From assembly GCA_025529335.1 (NCBI GenBank), contig JAMYHX010000030.1, forward strand, positions 62,001 to 126,000: a stretch of DNA of 64,000 bases, read 5' to 3'. The position numbers and the translations under genes are program-made. Of this stretch, positions 20,879 through 34,100 are shown one piece after another. The DNA is from Rhizopus sp. PT2906 (lineage: Eukaryota; Mucoromycota; Mucoromycetes; Mucorales; Rhizopodaceae). Each line of letters starts with the position of its first letter. Position 1 is the stretch's first letter. The notes beneath the pieces are model-generated. The model did not search any database. It saw only the letters and a list, made by a program, of their open reading frames with translations, and was not told the DNA's origin.

Positions 20879-23800
20879 TTATAATTGACTTACGGTCCAC
20901 TCCTCGTTTAAGTTTAGTTGTTGTGTTCCTAAGAGTGCAACAGAGCCAGGTTTCTCAAGGTACTCATATGCTACTCTATGTACATCATCTTGAGATACGT
21001 TCAAAAGTGCCTCACGTCGCCTATATAGAAATGCAAAATAAGTCTGTGTTTCTGTGATACCTTCTATTCTTTTTTTTTACCATTGTCTCATTTCATCAGA
21101 TACGCCATGTACAAATTCAAGCATACCTTCTTCTGATACACTCAAGGGTGCATCAATTCCTTGGAATATAGATAATTTTGATTCGGTTAGTTCTTGGTCT
21201 GTGAACTCACGATGTTTGATCCACTCAATCGATTTCTTGAATGTGTCTAGGGTTTCTAATGTACGTGGGTCTCTATATGAGTAGAACGAAAAGATTCCGT
21301 TCAATCCTCCATATCGAGCCCCTCCTCCATAGGCTCCATTCTTTTCTCTAATCTCTTTGTGTAAATAATGCGTTGTCAAAAGAGAGGATAACACTTGGAG
21401 ACTGGCTCCATCTTGATGTGTATAGGGTACTCCTTTCATTACTTGTGCTGCAAAATTCACTTGGAAGGGTAGAGGGAAGAATGTCTTGGGATAATTGGGT
21501 TTGAATATATTCTATCAAAAAAAAAAAAATCAATAACAATACTCTATCTTTGCTTGTTAAATCCTTTACCACTGCACTACTAGGATCAGGTTTCTTGGTG
21601 TCCGTGGGCAATCCTTCGATGAATTGCACAAGTGACTTTGTATTAGGTTCTACAGCATCCTCACCACAAGTAATAGCAATTCTTAACGAAGATTGTGATA
21701 ACACAATGGATGCAATTTGTTTCAACTTTTCAACTACTTCAGACAAGTCCTCCTTTTGAGCTAACTGATTCATAAATCTGACTTGAGTCAATCCACTCAT
21801 TAACTCGGTATTATGCATACCAGGCGTTAAGGAGGAACTGGCAAATGTACGAGCAAAGATATGACCGGCATCAGCAATCGAATTTACCATGGATGACGCA
21901 TTGCTGTTGATCAAGATCTTTAGCTTTTCAACATTATCAAAATTAGTGCCATGTATGAGTTTGGATAATATGCTGTACATCTTGTCAATGTTTCTATCCA
22001 GACAGTGGCCCGCCAATACAATGCCTTCTTCAAGATGATCTAGGTCAGAGTGGTTTGTAGATATGGATGTGCTTGCTTTTAATCCGCCTGTATATAGTCT
22101 AATTTCGTCGTCAATTTCTGCCATCGTTTGATCTTTGGTTCCCAACGACAGCAATGAATCGCAAAATAATGGTAAATACATCTTCAAATCATCCGAGAAT
22201 AAGGGGAGTGAACTAATGGCTCTAAAATATGTAATGCCGTTTGTTGACGTAGTTCTCCATTGAACAGGTGCATTACAAATGCCAGTGTGTTCCAGCACGG
22301 TATGCTTTGTCTTTGTCGAAATGTCACTTAGATGAAGAGTAGGTAAACAGGTCAAATCCTCTGTTTGTTCCTGTGATTTCAACAACTCTTTTCCATCTTT
22401 TTCAATTTCAATCTTATCTTGTTCAGTTAAGCGGCCTACTTTTTCTTTCAATCTCTGTTCCTCCTCCTGAGCTGACTGGGAAAAGTAATGCTCATCAGGT
22501 CGCATGACAAAGTATAACGTGTGTGGATTATCAATCAAGTACTTTTCTATCAACTTTTCAAAATAGCGTCCCTTCTCGATCTCTGACTTGAGTCGGTCAA
22601 GATTCTTATTTACTTGCAGCAACTCGATAGGCTGTACTCCGTTAAACCATCCAGAGGTAATGCCGTGCATAATACCAAGTCCAAAATCGGCAGTCTTGTG
22701 CTTTTGTCCGAGCTCCATCTGGTGAATGGCTGCTTCAATACGCTTGGGATCAAATCCTTGCTCCTTGACTTGTTGAAGAACTGATTTGATCGTGTTATTT
22801 ATTTTGTCTACATCTTCATTTTTGACACCTTGTAAGCCAATAGATAAATAGCTTGTACTGAAATAGATAAAGGTTAAGTAAATCCTTGTTTACTTACACA
22901 CGTCTACTTACCTTGCACTAGTATCATAACCGGTATTGGCTGAAAACTCTGATCCCAGGTTGCTGTCAATCAATGCCTTATACATAGGTGAAGCATGTCC
23001 ATCAAGTAAAAGATAGGACAGTACACGCATCGAAAATGTTTCAAAGGGATCCTAAATATATATATGCATAGTAAGAAAAACTGATTTCGTCATAGCTAAC
23101 CTCTCTCTATTTACCGATATTTGGTTGGCAAGGAAAGAGACGGAAAGTTTTGTCTGTCTGTCAGCTGGGCTCACTAGAAGCGTAATTTAATTTATCTCTA
23201 TGGTTAGCATTTTGAATCGCAAACAAAATATAAACCTTACTTGGATCTAAGGCACAGGTTGTCTCAACACGTCTTGGTGCAGCCCAAGGAGACACATTCT
23301 TGTTGACAGTGGGTACTTTTGTCTTTTCAAATCCTTTCAGCTTTTCTCCAATGGCCCTCAAGTGTTCCTCCAGAGGGAAGTTGCCTTTTTTTTAGGGTTA
23401 GGTCTGTTTTTATCTACTTGGCTTATAAATATGTACCGTATGTGTAAAAGCGTGAATTGCTAGGATGATAATGCTTTCTATGAAAGTCGATCAACTGTTC
23501 GTGCGTAAGATCTGTGATATATTTGGGATCACCGCCGCTAAGGTGTTCATAATTTGTACCAGGAAGCATTGCTTGCTCTGCACGGCAGTAAAACAAGTAG
23601 TTGGAGTCTGACTAATATCTGCATTAATGACCTGACACCCTGTTGATATAAAAAGCTTACAGTCTGTCCTTTCATCTCGTTATATACGACTCCTTTAAAC
23701 TGAATGGGTGTGCTAGGATCTACAACCTTTTCATAAGTCTCCAGTATTTCTTCTTGCTATATTCTATTACCTGTCGGTATCTGATGCTCTAATCTCCAAC

Positions 23801-24506
23801 CTTCCTGTTTAAAGTCTAACCTATCCAATTTTGGATGAAACACGGCATCCATATACACATCTCGAAGGTTAGCGTAGTCTACTGCATTTGTTGTAGCAAA
23901 TGGATAGATTGTATAGTCACTAGCTAAAGAATTAATTAGTTGAATGATAATGATATAGGGCATATATAAATATATACCTGTAAAAGCATTCATGAATGTA
24001 GCCAAGCTTCGATTTAACATTTTAAAGAAAGGATCTCTCACAGGATACTTTTCACTTCCACATAAAGTCGTGTGTTCCTATATTGATACTTAATTCCTCT
24101 CTTTCTGTGTATTATCCTTTTATAGTTTACCAGTATATGAGGCACACCCGTACTATCTCGAACAGGTGTATGAAAACCAACAGCAAATACGTTATTGGAG
24201 TCATCTCTGTCAATATGCAAGTGTTGTGCCCCAGTTGCTTCATGCTTTAAACTGATCGCTGTCAACTCTAATTCAGGAACTCGTTGAACCTGTTGAAAAA
24301 GGATATGTTTTTAGCTGTTATTTTCACAAGATCTTTATGTAATGAACCTGTTGGACTTCATAGCCTTGTAATTTATGGCCGGGGGTCAAAATAGCTTTAT
24401 GTTGTGAGTTGTATGCAAATGAAAAAGAACAAGATATACCTTTCGTAGTATAGCTTCTAATATTTCTCTGCAGCACACGCGAAGATAGTCTTAGCTGTAC
24501 TGACAT
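20879..24506 (-). CDS. CYM1: Mitochondrial presequence protease Cym1/PreP (M16C metalloprotease)
   Basis: Degrades cleaved presequences and other short peptides in the mitochondrial matrix using zinc. The start at 24506 opens an Arg/Ser-rich leader (MSVQLRLSSRVLQRNIRSYT) typical of mitochondrial import. The inverted zinc site HILEH is split by an intron (VPHIL|EHTTLCGSEKYPVRD), followed by FFKMLNRSLATFMNAFT, SDYTIYPFAT and the second-shell segment DVYMDAVFHPKLDRLDFKQE. The large exon 21500-22718 covers the middle, and the C-terminal M16 lobe shows IREKNGAYGGGARYGG and FSFYSYRDPRT. Roughly ten introns, some only 50-60 nt. The final exon ends LGTQQLNLNEEWTVSQL with the stop at 20879-20881. About 1000 residues, normal for the family. 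All major family blocks are present, so I see no break. Confidence 0.92.
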
Positions 24507-24946
24507 GTTGGATATAGAACAATAATAAAAAAAAACAAAGCAAAAAAACAAAAAATAAAATAAAAAACATTTTGCTTGATCGGACCTTCATCGTAACCCA
24601 AAAGGTCGGCAACCAATAAGTTGAAGCAGTCTACCACTGATAAATCCATACACTTTGATCATAAATGCGTACTTTTTATATTTTCTTTTAAAATAATGCT
24701 TAAAGTAACAACTCATTTCTCGAGAAGAAGTTGGGCAATAGTTTTTTAAAAGTATAAAAATTATATGAACATGTCATATCTCTTACGTTATCCTTGGAAT
24801 CATTCTATTTTTCTATGAAAGTAGTAGTAGTAGCTATTAATATTTTATTGTTATTCATTAAATATATTTGATCATCATTCAGTTTCTCCAGCAATAATGT
24901 ACCTATGTTTATGTTAATACTATAAATATACATTCTACTATGTCTA

Positions 24947-25919
24947 TTACCCTTTATCCATTACAACACTTGTCCTCTTTGTGAACACATGATACTTCAT
25001 TACCCAACAGGGCTTGATCGTAGTGCCTTCTTGGGTTACGCCATGCTTACTTGAAATGTCAGATAGTGACTCAGTTGTTAAGATATCTATACACATATAA
25101 GTATAAAGATGATAATAGAGAATTCAAAGCAGAAAGTTGTGTACCTGCTGTATCCACATTAAACGTCATCTCAACACCATATTGCTTACCCAACTCAATC
25201 AACTCCTTTTGATTAGAGCAACAGTTTTCGATATTGACTTGGTTCAAAGAAGGCTTCACCGTCAATGATGGGTTATCGTAAAGTGCTTTCAGTCTTGCTG
25301 TATCAAAATCAGAAACACCTAGCTTTCTAATTCTTCCATCTTGATGATAAGCCTCCAGATCTTTCCAAGTTTTTTCAACACAATTTTCATTATCCGCAAA
25401 GGATACAACAAATGTATCAATTGAAGCTACGCCTAGCAATTGCTCGAGATGGTGAATGGATGCGTCAATGTAGGATATCAAGGATTGATCGTCATGTTTC
25501 AAATAGAATAATTTGGCTAGAGATAAGATGATGAGTATACATGTCATTTGGTAGACTTTTTTTTTTTACCTGTAACCTCAACACTATCTCTATCATCAGG
25601 GTGGATACGACTGGTCTGTCGTATATCAGGTATTTCTAATGTGTTTGATTGAGGTGAATAGTGAAAAGAAGGCAAGTTTGATGAGTTTAGAGAAGTGGAT
25701 AAGGTATCTGAAATGGCGTATAGTAGCTGTATATAAAAAATTTTATTGGTTAGATGAGATCACTGAAAGGGTAAGCATTAATAATCATACCTCTGAACTA
25801 GATTTTATATTCCATGATTTTAGCGCACAAGTAGTTGTACGCATGATATTACCAGTATAAATGATCAAATGCTTGAACTTGGGTATGTTTATTTGGTTAG
25901 GGAGGAGTTGAGTAGGCAT
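24947..25919 (-). CDS. GCLM: Glutamate-cysteine ligase regulatory (modifier) subunit, AKR-like
   Basis: The product matches the modifier subunit of gamma-glutamylcysteine synthetase, an aldo/keto-reductase fold that raises catalytic-subunit activity in glutathione synthesis. Diagnostic segments are VTAKLFYLKHD-like, HLEQLLGVASIDTFVVSFAD, WKDLEAYHQDGRIRKLGVSD, FDTARLKALYDN and KPSLNQVNIENCC, and the end GTTIKPCWVMKYHVFTKRTS. Start chosen at 25919 (MPTQLLPNQINIPKFKHLI). Introns: one after NIKSSSE ending near 25731, one of about 55 nt near 25515-25570, and one before DILTTESLSD near 25085-25145. The catalytic Tyr/Lys pattern of active aldo/keto reductases is not evident, as expected for this subunit. 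It could be called a generic AKR protein from the middle alone, but the C-terminus favours GCLM. Confidence 0.78.
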
Positions 25920-28900
25920 TTTGAAGAATTGAAGAAGAGAAGAGAAAAAGGATTAGACAGACATACATCTTTTAAAATCATTGAGACTGCTCACAGGGAT
26001 TGCAAATTAACTTTTTTGTTGACGGACATTCAATTTGCTTAGAAATCAGCTCAACAGTGATCTAGAGATTACTATCCTTTCTTCGTTTCAAGACTAGGGA
26101 GACAGTCTAATGTTGTAAATAATGTTCTTTTCAATAATAAACCATTAGATAATAATTAAGCGGACGAAGGGGTTTATACGAGGCTTTTGCTGATTTCAAT
26201 ATTGGACAAAACTGTCATATCTACAACTATTGCTGCATGTTATCAATGAAACAATGATTGAGTATATACATAATTATTACCTCGTAATGGATAATGTGTC
26301 TCTATTCATTAAATGTCAGGCATAAAAGAAAAGAGGATATCACTGTGTGGCCTTGTTATGGTATTCTTCTGAATTGAATCCTTTTGAGAAAATAGCAAAG
26401 ACTTGAAACAGAAATTCTCTTGAAACTCGAGTTGCTAAAGTGAGTAACTAAGCGCCTAAAGGTTCATTAAGAACTCCAGTTTCAAAATTAAGAATAAAGT
26501 TCAAGCTTAATGTATATGCTTTTGGACAATGACCAATGCTGTTGTAGACCAGCCGAGACACCACTGAAATCAAACTCAGATTCTTATTCGCGTCACTGAC
26601 ATGCTCATTCCATTCGTCCATGAGCAAATTGAAATGAGCTAGAACGTTCACTTTTGATAAGAGGGGGACGTTGTAATGCCCAAAAAAGAGGACCCATTGC
26701 AGCAATTTGTTGGAAATCCTCTATGTCACATATTTATTTAATGAAAATATAATCATGGTAAAAATCACATTTAGTGGATAAGGCACCCTATTACGATATC
26801 TTATTGTATATTCTATGTGCATATTAGTAATTGTTGTGAGTATGGGACTATTAGCAACTGTTTAAATAATCCATATAGCCAAAACTGAGTACTTTCCAAC
26901 GCACTATAATAGTACGCTTACGGTCGTTGTCCCTTATTGTCGTGTACATGAGGAATTGAATACAAGATGGCCCTATGCCAATGCTACTCTGAATACTGAG
27001 CCTTATGAAATGCAACCTTAATTATTTATCAGTATAAACGTTTCTAATCTTGGTGTATCATCTGACACTATATTAATGTCTGCTTCAACAAGAGAAGCAG
27101 AATGTGCTGATGTATGCACAAATTAAACCTGTTTAACAAACTATATCTTGTAATGGCCATTAATGCTTTGCAGAATCACAAACAGCTGTCACTCTTTAAA
27201 GAATGTCAAGAAGGCTTACTTGATCATAAAGTAACACGTTCATTGTTACACCACTTGTCGATCATGAAGCCTCATGATCATTTCGTAAACTGATATATTT
27301 TAACATTTGTCTATTCTTATGAATGTTATAAGCATACAATTAAGTAGCTCAGGCAGTTCATGAAAGATATCTTAGCTTGATAATCAGCATTTCTTTTTAA
27401 GGTCAACAAGAGCATATAAAATCTTGTAACAAATCAATACCTAGCCATGTTTTACAAATTCTACTTGGAATATGCGTAGTATTCAGGTACAACCAATGCT
27501 TATTACATACAACCGGAGATCCCAAAAGATAAGAACGCGTTAGTATAAGAATGTCTGGAAGGCTGCGACTTAGTAGCACAGTAGCATAAGTATCATCGTG
27601 TTACTCAAGAGGCACATTTATTGTTGAACTTTTTTCGTTTCACTATATTCAAATATTTTTGTGTGCATTGATACAAATGTTGGACAGTAGATCATTTGTA
27701 GATCAAGGTTTATGGTTACAGTGATCAACATAGTACAAATACATCCATTACAACATCGTCCAAAACTTTGATATCAAGATAAGGTCATTGTGTAATCATG
27801 ATCTCTACTTGTGGGCAAACGTATCGACAAAATGCCTCTGTTACAACATAGATAATTGCTATTATATTATGAAGAGAATGAAATACTTTTTTTTTCTATA
27901 GAAAAGTACTGACTATCTAGCCCAGAATTCACCTAGAGCAGTCTTCCATATAGTATCCTATTACTTATATTTGAATAAGAGGAAATTTTATGCATCTTTA
28001 TTTAACCAATGTAATCGACAGTATTGTAATTTATTATGCCACGTCTAAACTTTAATTATATATCCTTGTTTAAAGGAAGTTTATTTCAAGCACATATGGC
28101 AAGTTAAAGCAGCAATACATTGAGCGTATTATTTTTAATAAATGAATAAATGAAAACTATGCTGAAAAATCAAATAGCTCATACTAATCAAGAGAATAAA
28201 TCACGTTTTTCTTCTTTTTGATCCTTTATAAACTATTTATTCAGACTCGTATAGAACAATGCTCATTTATTCGTTCAACACAAATATATCCAATCAATCA
28301 CTTCATTCCGAATGCCTTTCGAAATAAACTCATGCAAACTCTGCTTCTTTTAATGTCAAACATAAAATATAAATGTAGGATTGATCTTGTTACTGGAAAA
28401 TCACTCAAATTACAAGCAAGTTTAGTATTTTCAAACATATAAAATTAAAGAAATGATGGTTTAACCAAGCAATAGAAAGCAAAAAATTCAATAGAAGATT
28501 TAATATCATTCATAATGTAAAAAGAGAAATATTGTCGACATAAAAACTAAATAAATAGCAGGATATGACTTGGCGTAACTTCTTAGAAATGGTTTAAATA
28601 AATAATTCAGACATACTCTTGCTTTTCTCTTATAAACTCTACAATTCCTGTCATCAGCGATATATTTTTTATTCGTACATTTTGTAAGTTAAACAATTGT
28701 ATTAACAGCCAAAGAAGTCTTGTTTAAGGATAAGTATTGTATATTTCATGGCATAATCGTGCTTGCTGCGAAAAAAAAAAACTTGCTTTACCTATGGTCA
28801 ATGTATAGAGCACTGATGCTTTCAGATTTTTTGAATATTGAAAGACTTTTAAAAACACTAAAGAGATATCAGGTTAAACAATGTTTTGAGGTTGCATAGA

Positions 28901-29564
28901 AACAAATGAAGAATCTAAACTAGTTAAAAGGTAAATGGCCATTCTAAGCAAGGATTATCTTCTGCTTTGAAGCATTGATTCTGTTATTATGCAGGGTTTT
29001 CTATATCAATTTTAAAAGCATAATTTATTACTTGATGGTCTTGTCTTACCTTGGTTTCTACCTGAAAACGCAAGAAGGTTTTTTTAAAGTGGAATTAACT
29101 ATTTGTTGAAAGGCAAATTATTCAATGCTATCCCCTTTTTTAATTTCAAACATGGATATAGGATTGTCTTGATATTAACTCACAGATATGAACTCTTTTA
29201 TAACTAATTTCTTTCTTTATTTAAATAAATATGCTTTAAATATAAACTACAGCGACTCGTTGCTTGTTTATATTGGAATATATGCATGTCTTTTATATTT
29301 AAAAAGTAATCTCCTTGTTCAATAGTTCTTATCACTATTACTATAAATTAATTATGTAAGCACCTTAAATGGCAACCAGAGGGATATTCAATAGAAATCA
29401 TTTTAAGAGAGGCTGATATCTTTGATAATTCCCTTCCTATTGAGTTATGGATTAAGTTCTCATTCAATTTTTACTTTTACGTTTGGTTAAACAATTTACA
29501 AATAAATAATTTTTTATTGTGTTATGTAGACGTATTATTATAGTATTACACAGTGTTAGGTACA
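25920..29564. other. Gene-poor region of 3.6 kb with coding-like debris
   Basis: No intact gene is supported. Some stretches look like decayed coding sequence: minus 26448-26705 (85 codons, WNEHVSDANKNLSLISVVSR), plus about 26880-27020 (PTHYNSTLTVVVPYCRVHEE followed by LNTRWPYANATLNTEPYEMQ) and plus about 27170-27295 (QLSLFKECQEGLLDHKVTRS). None joins into a recognisable protein. The right half (28-29.5 kb) is very AT-rich and featureless. Confidence 0.5.
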
Positions 29565-32335
29565 TTACCATGCATCAAAAGGAAGTAAAGGGCTTGATGA
29601 CTTGCTAGCTGGACTTTGGTTATCTTCGCTTGATTGTTGCTGTTGCTGCTGTTGGTGGTGATGGTGGTGAGATTGTTGTGGTGACTGTTGCTGCTGCTGC
29701 TGCTGCTGCTGTTGTTGTTGTTGTTGCTGTTGCTGTTGCTGCTGATGTAAACGATGGAGCGGGGGTGAAGTGGGCTTAGCTTCTATAGTTAAATTAAAAG
29801 ATTGCTCAAGTTTTCTTGATTGTAATCTATTATTGTTGCCAGGTCTATTATATAGCATTTGCTGTTCCTGAGGCTGCATAGAAGATTCACAACCCAATTC
29901 GCTCATTTTGAAAACAAGTGAGTCATCATCATCTAGCACACTGCTCCCATGATGTCCTTTGCTAGCCGTCGGTCCGTGGCGTGAGCCTTCCTGTATGCTA
30001 CTCTCGCCTAGGCTATTTGCGGTTTCAGTCGTAGGTCTGTTTCTTGTCATGACATGTAAGTCTTGATGAAAGCTGTCTTGCGGATAGGTAGAATAGGTAG
30101 GGAGATCGCTGCGTCTTCTATCATTGTTCTCTTCATTATCGTCATCGGATATTTTTGTAATCCTTAGAGGATTGTGATGTTGAATAAGTGCCGCTGAGCG
30201 TCCTTGAGGGTAGCTTCGAGGTATATGTACAGATGGAGTGGATCTCTGTTCAGCGTGTAAGGGAGAAGGTATAATAGGCTGATAGGATCGGCCCGTAGAG
30301 GATGTGGAGGAAACTGGAGAGACACCAGTAACGGAATCTTGATTGTTGTTATTATTGTTGTTATTGCTACCATCATTGTCATTATTGTCATTATTGCTAT
30401 TGCTGGCTGCACTGGTATTAGGGTTTGTGGCACCCAACATCATACTGGACGACAGGGATTCTGATAATGACGTGTGTGTATCTCGCAAGTTTTGAAAATG
30501 GGATAGCGCCGCTTTTTTGTTTGTAAATATCGACCCGCCCATACTACTGGTCATGTCCGACCCTGTTGAGGCGTCAGTGGAAAGAGAGGTAAACTGATGG
30601 CGCTGTTGAAATAGTCGAAGCTCTTGATTGGATGCCATCAACCGCACAAAATCCTCGAGTTCGTCGTCATCCTGGTTAAAAATGGAGCTCTGATCACTAT
30701 TTCGAGATAAACGTCTTATACTGCTTAGTGAAGGCGAGTCAGGTATTTTACCCGTTGGACTTGCTTTATATTTTTCAAAACTTGACGAAAACTCAATCTT
30801 CCGTCCAAACGAACCGCTGTCCACGCTCTGCTTACTTGTCAGTCCAGGTGGATTGGACGTTGTCTGTTGTTGTTTTGTACCAAGTGTGTTTGGGACTATA
30901 AAATAAGGCTAATTTTAGTTGTGCTAAACGGATATTTTTTTTCCTTTCTTACAAATAGAATCTGTTTGTGGGGAAGATGATAAAAAAGGTGATTTGAAGG
31001 GTGATACAGCAAAAGGTGCAGAAGAACGACGAGTGGATGAGGATAGAGAACTACTGCTTTTTGGCCTATAAGTAGATTCTTTGGAAACTCCCCTGGTTGA
31101 AGATGATGTAGATGTAGACTCTTTTGGTGTAACCGAATACAGTGATGTAGGTCGAGCCTTTGAATATTCCTCTTGGTACTTTGTCATTGTAGGCGTAAAG
31201 AATTGCTCGTCCATGTCGATAAATTGAGCACTAAGATCCCTTTCTCTATCTTCTACCTTAAAATCACAATTTCGTCGATAGATTACAGTAAGGTTAAAGG
31301 TTCTGCAGTAAACTTTTAACATCTTGACAGCTTTTAATTTGAAATTGACTTACCCCATTGGTGTAACAATGTCAGAGAACTCATAATGACTCGTCGGTTT
31401 ACGTGCGTCGCTTTCGAGAATGGTGGAATCTAGAGATAATTTAGTAAAAAAAGGGAACCAAAAAAGATAAACTACTCATTGATTTACCCAAGGATATCTC
31501 TGAGTTATACTGCGCCTTCGGGTTGGAAGAAAGACGATAGCCGATGGATAATGGGTTGGCTTCATTTAATTTACGTATTTTACGGTAAAGATCATAGGTG
31601 GGTAGTAACCTAACAAAGGAGTGTAGAGATCTAAAAAATACAATTGAACGTTTATATAAATTAGGTAAATCCACGGCGTAGTCAGAAGGAGGAGGATATC
31701 TAAAATATGGATGAGCCATGTTTAGTGTATCCCTTATGTTGCATTCATATTTACTTTAAAGTGAGCACCCAAGTTTCGATCAAGATACGGTTGACATGAA
31801 GTACGTCTACATATCCCCATCGAAGATTATCATCTACAGCCATTAATGTTTGATTTGGTGTCAGTTTGGATGTATCTAAATATATATCTATCGTCATCGG
31901 TGGCACTTGCTCCTCATTATCCATCACAGTTAGATTTCTCCAATATTTCAAATCTTCCCGCAGCAGTTCTATATCTTCAGTTGCAATATTAAACTACATA
32001 TATTTTGATTGATAAGTAAACTAATAAGCACATTAATCGATGATATATTTTTTATGTACCCATTTATTCCATTTTCTGACTGAAGATCCATATCCTCTAA
32101 TACTAGTTCTTTTTGTATTTGAAGCTGTAAGGCGTCCCTGGACAATAATCTGTGCTGTTTTCGTATAAAAGTTCTAACGTGTAAAAAGTATGAGTTTAAG
32201 GTTCTCTAAAAATGAAATGTATGGTTCTCCAACCTGTATAATTTGTTCTAGCTTTGAATTTCTTGTTGATGATGTAGATGCTGTAGGAACATTTGAACCA
32301 GTTGGTTGATTAAAGTTATTGGACGACGACTGCAT
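29565..32335 (-). CDS. ATG13: Atg13, autophagy-initiation complex subunit
   Basis: Atg13 links the Atg1 kinase complex to phagophore assembly and is dephosphorylated on starvation. The N-terminal HORMA-like part shows YTKTAQIIVQGRLQLQ-like, LKYWRNLTVMDNEEQVPPMT, LDTSKLTPNQTLMAVDDNLR, WGYVDVLHVNRILIETWVL, and RSIVFFRSLHSFVRLLPTYD, a hallmark of fungal Atg13. The long tail is disordered and rich in Ser, Asn and Gln, with SSFEKYKASPTGKIPDSPSL and DELEDFVRLMASNQELRL, the region contacting Atg1 and Atg17 in relatives. Near the end is a run of about 20 glutamines (CAG/CAA, near 29690-29745), then SPQQSHHHHH. Start chosen at 32335 (MQSSSNNFNQPTG) with the first intron near 32175-32235. Five or so introns. 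The stop is at 29565. No break seen. Confidence 0.9.
29685..29745. repeat. CAG/CAA (polyglutamine) repeat within ATG13
   Basis: On the plus strand TGCTGCTGC... and TTGTTGTTG... units; on the coding strand about 20 consecutive glutamine codons of mixed CAG and CAA. Likely length-polymorphic. Confidence 0.9.
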
Positions 32336-34100
32336 AATATAGCAATAGTCGCATATAAGAGACAAGTAATTATTGTGTTGTCAGTTTAAATAAAAAGAAA
32401 GATAATTAATAAAGAACGGTTGAGCTTATATAAAAGAGAGAGAGAGACAGCAGAGAAAGAGAGAGAGAGAAAATAATACAAAATGGGGAAATAGTGCATC
32501 CAGAAAGCGATATCGCATAGAAAAATTAATGTCGCTCTTTCAAAAATAGCTGTCCTTCTATCAATGTGATGCTTTAACCTTTTTGTTAAGCTGTCCCTCT
32601 ATGACCAAAAGAGAGTATGTATTTCTTTAAGCTTGCTATTTTCTTTGTTCATTGACGTTATTCAAAGATAAGTCACTGCCTTGATGAGTAACTTATAGCC
32701 AATATACACGTGGTCATCTTTGGTATCAGTTGGCCAAAACTCCACTAGGCGAATGATTCTTTCCCACCTGACGAATTAGTTCTTTACGCACGCGAATCTA
32801 AAGCCATCAGACGCTTTCTAATTGCTATTCAATTGTAATAAGATCTCTTTTGATATTATATTATGACTGACAACGGCTTGTTAGAAGAAAGAGGTCTATG
32901 CAATACGATGGCAGTTTAGATTGTTTCCTCGAGGTTTTCCCATAGCACCCTAATCATACCCTTTCCAAATGACGTGATATCCACTATCTAAAATGTATTA
33001 CTATCTCTGCATACCAAAAACAACTGTAGATCCTTTTAAATTCACAGCATTTCTTTATCTCTTTGGATCTAGAGATTTCCTGAATAACACTTATGATTGA
33101 TACTTTGCTTTATCTTATACAAGATAGACCAATTGCAGCATTACGCCCTTATATCTACTCAGGACTCCCCCTTGGGCAACATTCGTTGAATGGTTTAGTC
33201 AATTTCTAAAGAGGTTCTTTTTCTAAACATGTGCATTCAAATAAATTGATCTCGTTTGGGTAAGACTTTTGATTATCTTTGCACAGCATTATTAAACGTG
33301 TCTTATGAACCACTGTCAACAGTGAAATTATTCATCCCTATGATCGACAAACTGTATTCTCGAATGAAAATGTGAACAGGCTTACGTCAGTTCATGCTAT
33401 ACTATCCCTATGGGCAAAATCATGTTTGCCTAGATAGTTTTGTTATTTTGCTTGACATTATTCAGAAATTTTTGAATACAATAAAGAAATCACAATTGAT
33501 CATTACAGATCAGCTGAAGCCCTGTCTGAAGAAATACGACGTTTGAAAGTTATTACTTGTCTTCCTGCTCTTGTACAACCATCCAACACTTTTGAAATGT
33601 AAAGTGACTTGAATCAGGTGGCCTCACTGATAATGCGTCAAAAGAAAAGGTAAAGGTCATTCAGCGTACGCGAGGTTAGATAAAGTCATTATTGTATTTT
33701 TGATGATTGATTAACTATTATGCGCACAAAGGTCTCCCTTTTTTGTCAAGTCGAATACATTATTGTAGTGGTACTTTTATTAATACATGATGACACTGCT
33801 ACAAGCATTCATAAATTATGAAGGGAAATAGGATGGAGCTTATTGCACACACAAAAGACTGGATGGCCAACGGGCTATGACACAAAAAGACTTTATCCAA
33901 TAGTAAGGCTTGATTTTTGATTGTATCTCAGAATTGGATATCGTTGACTATGACTTATGCTGAAGATCGTTCTTGATTGGCTCAATGAGTTGAAGGTTTA
34001 AAGCAGATCTTACAAAGCAATTATCTATTTAAGTCCTTATTTTTCTTTTTTTTTTCTGCTTTATTTGTTTATTTATTTAATCTAGTATATCAACATCAGA
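32336..34100. other. Intergenic region of 1.8 kb, mostly non-coding
   Basis: A GAGAGA purine run lies at about 32440-32473, next to the ATG13 start. A short open stretch at 33496-33600 (RSAEALSEEIRRLKVITCLP) resembles coding sequence but has no extension. The last 60 bp are T-rich, fitting the promoter of the downstream gene. Confidence 0.45.
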
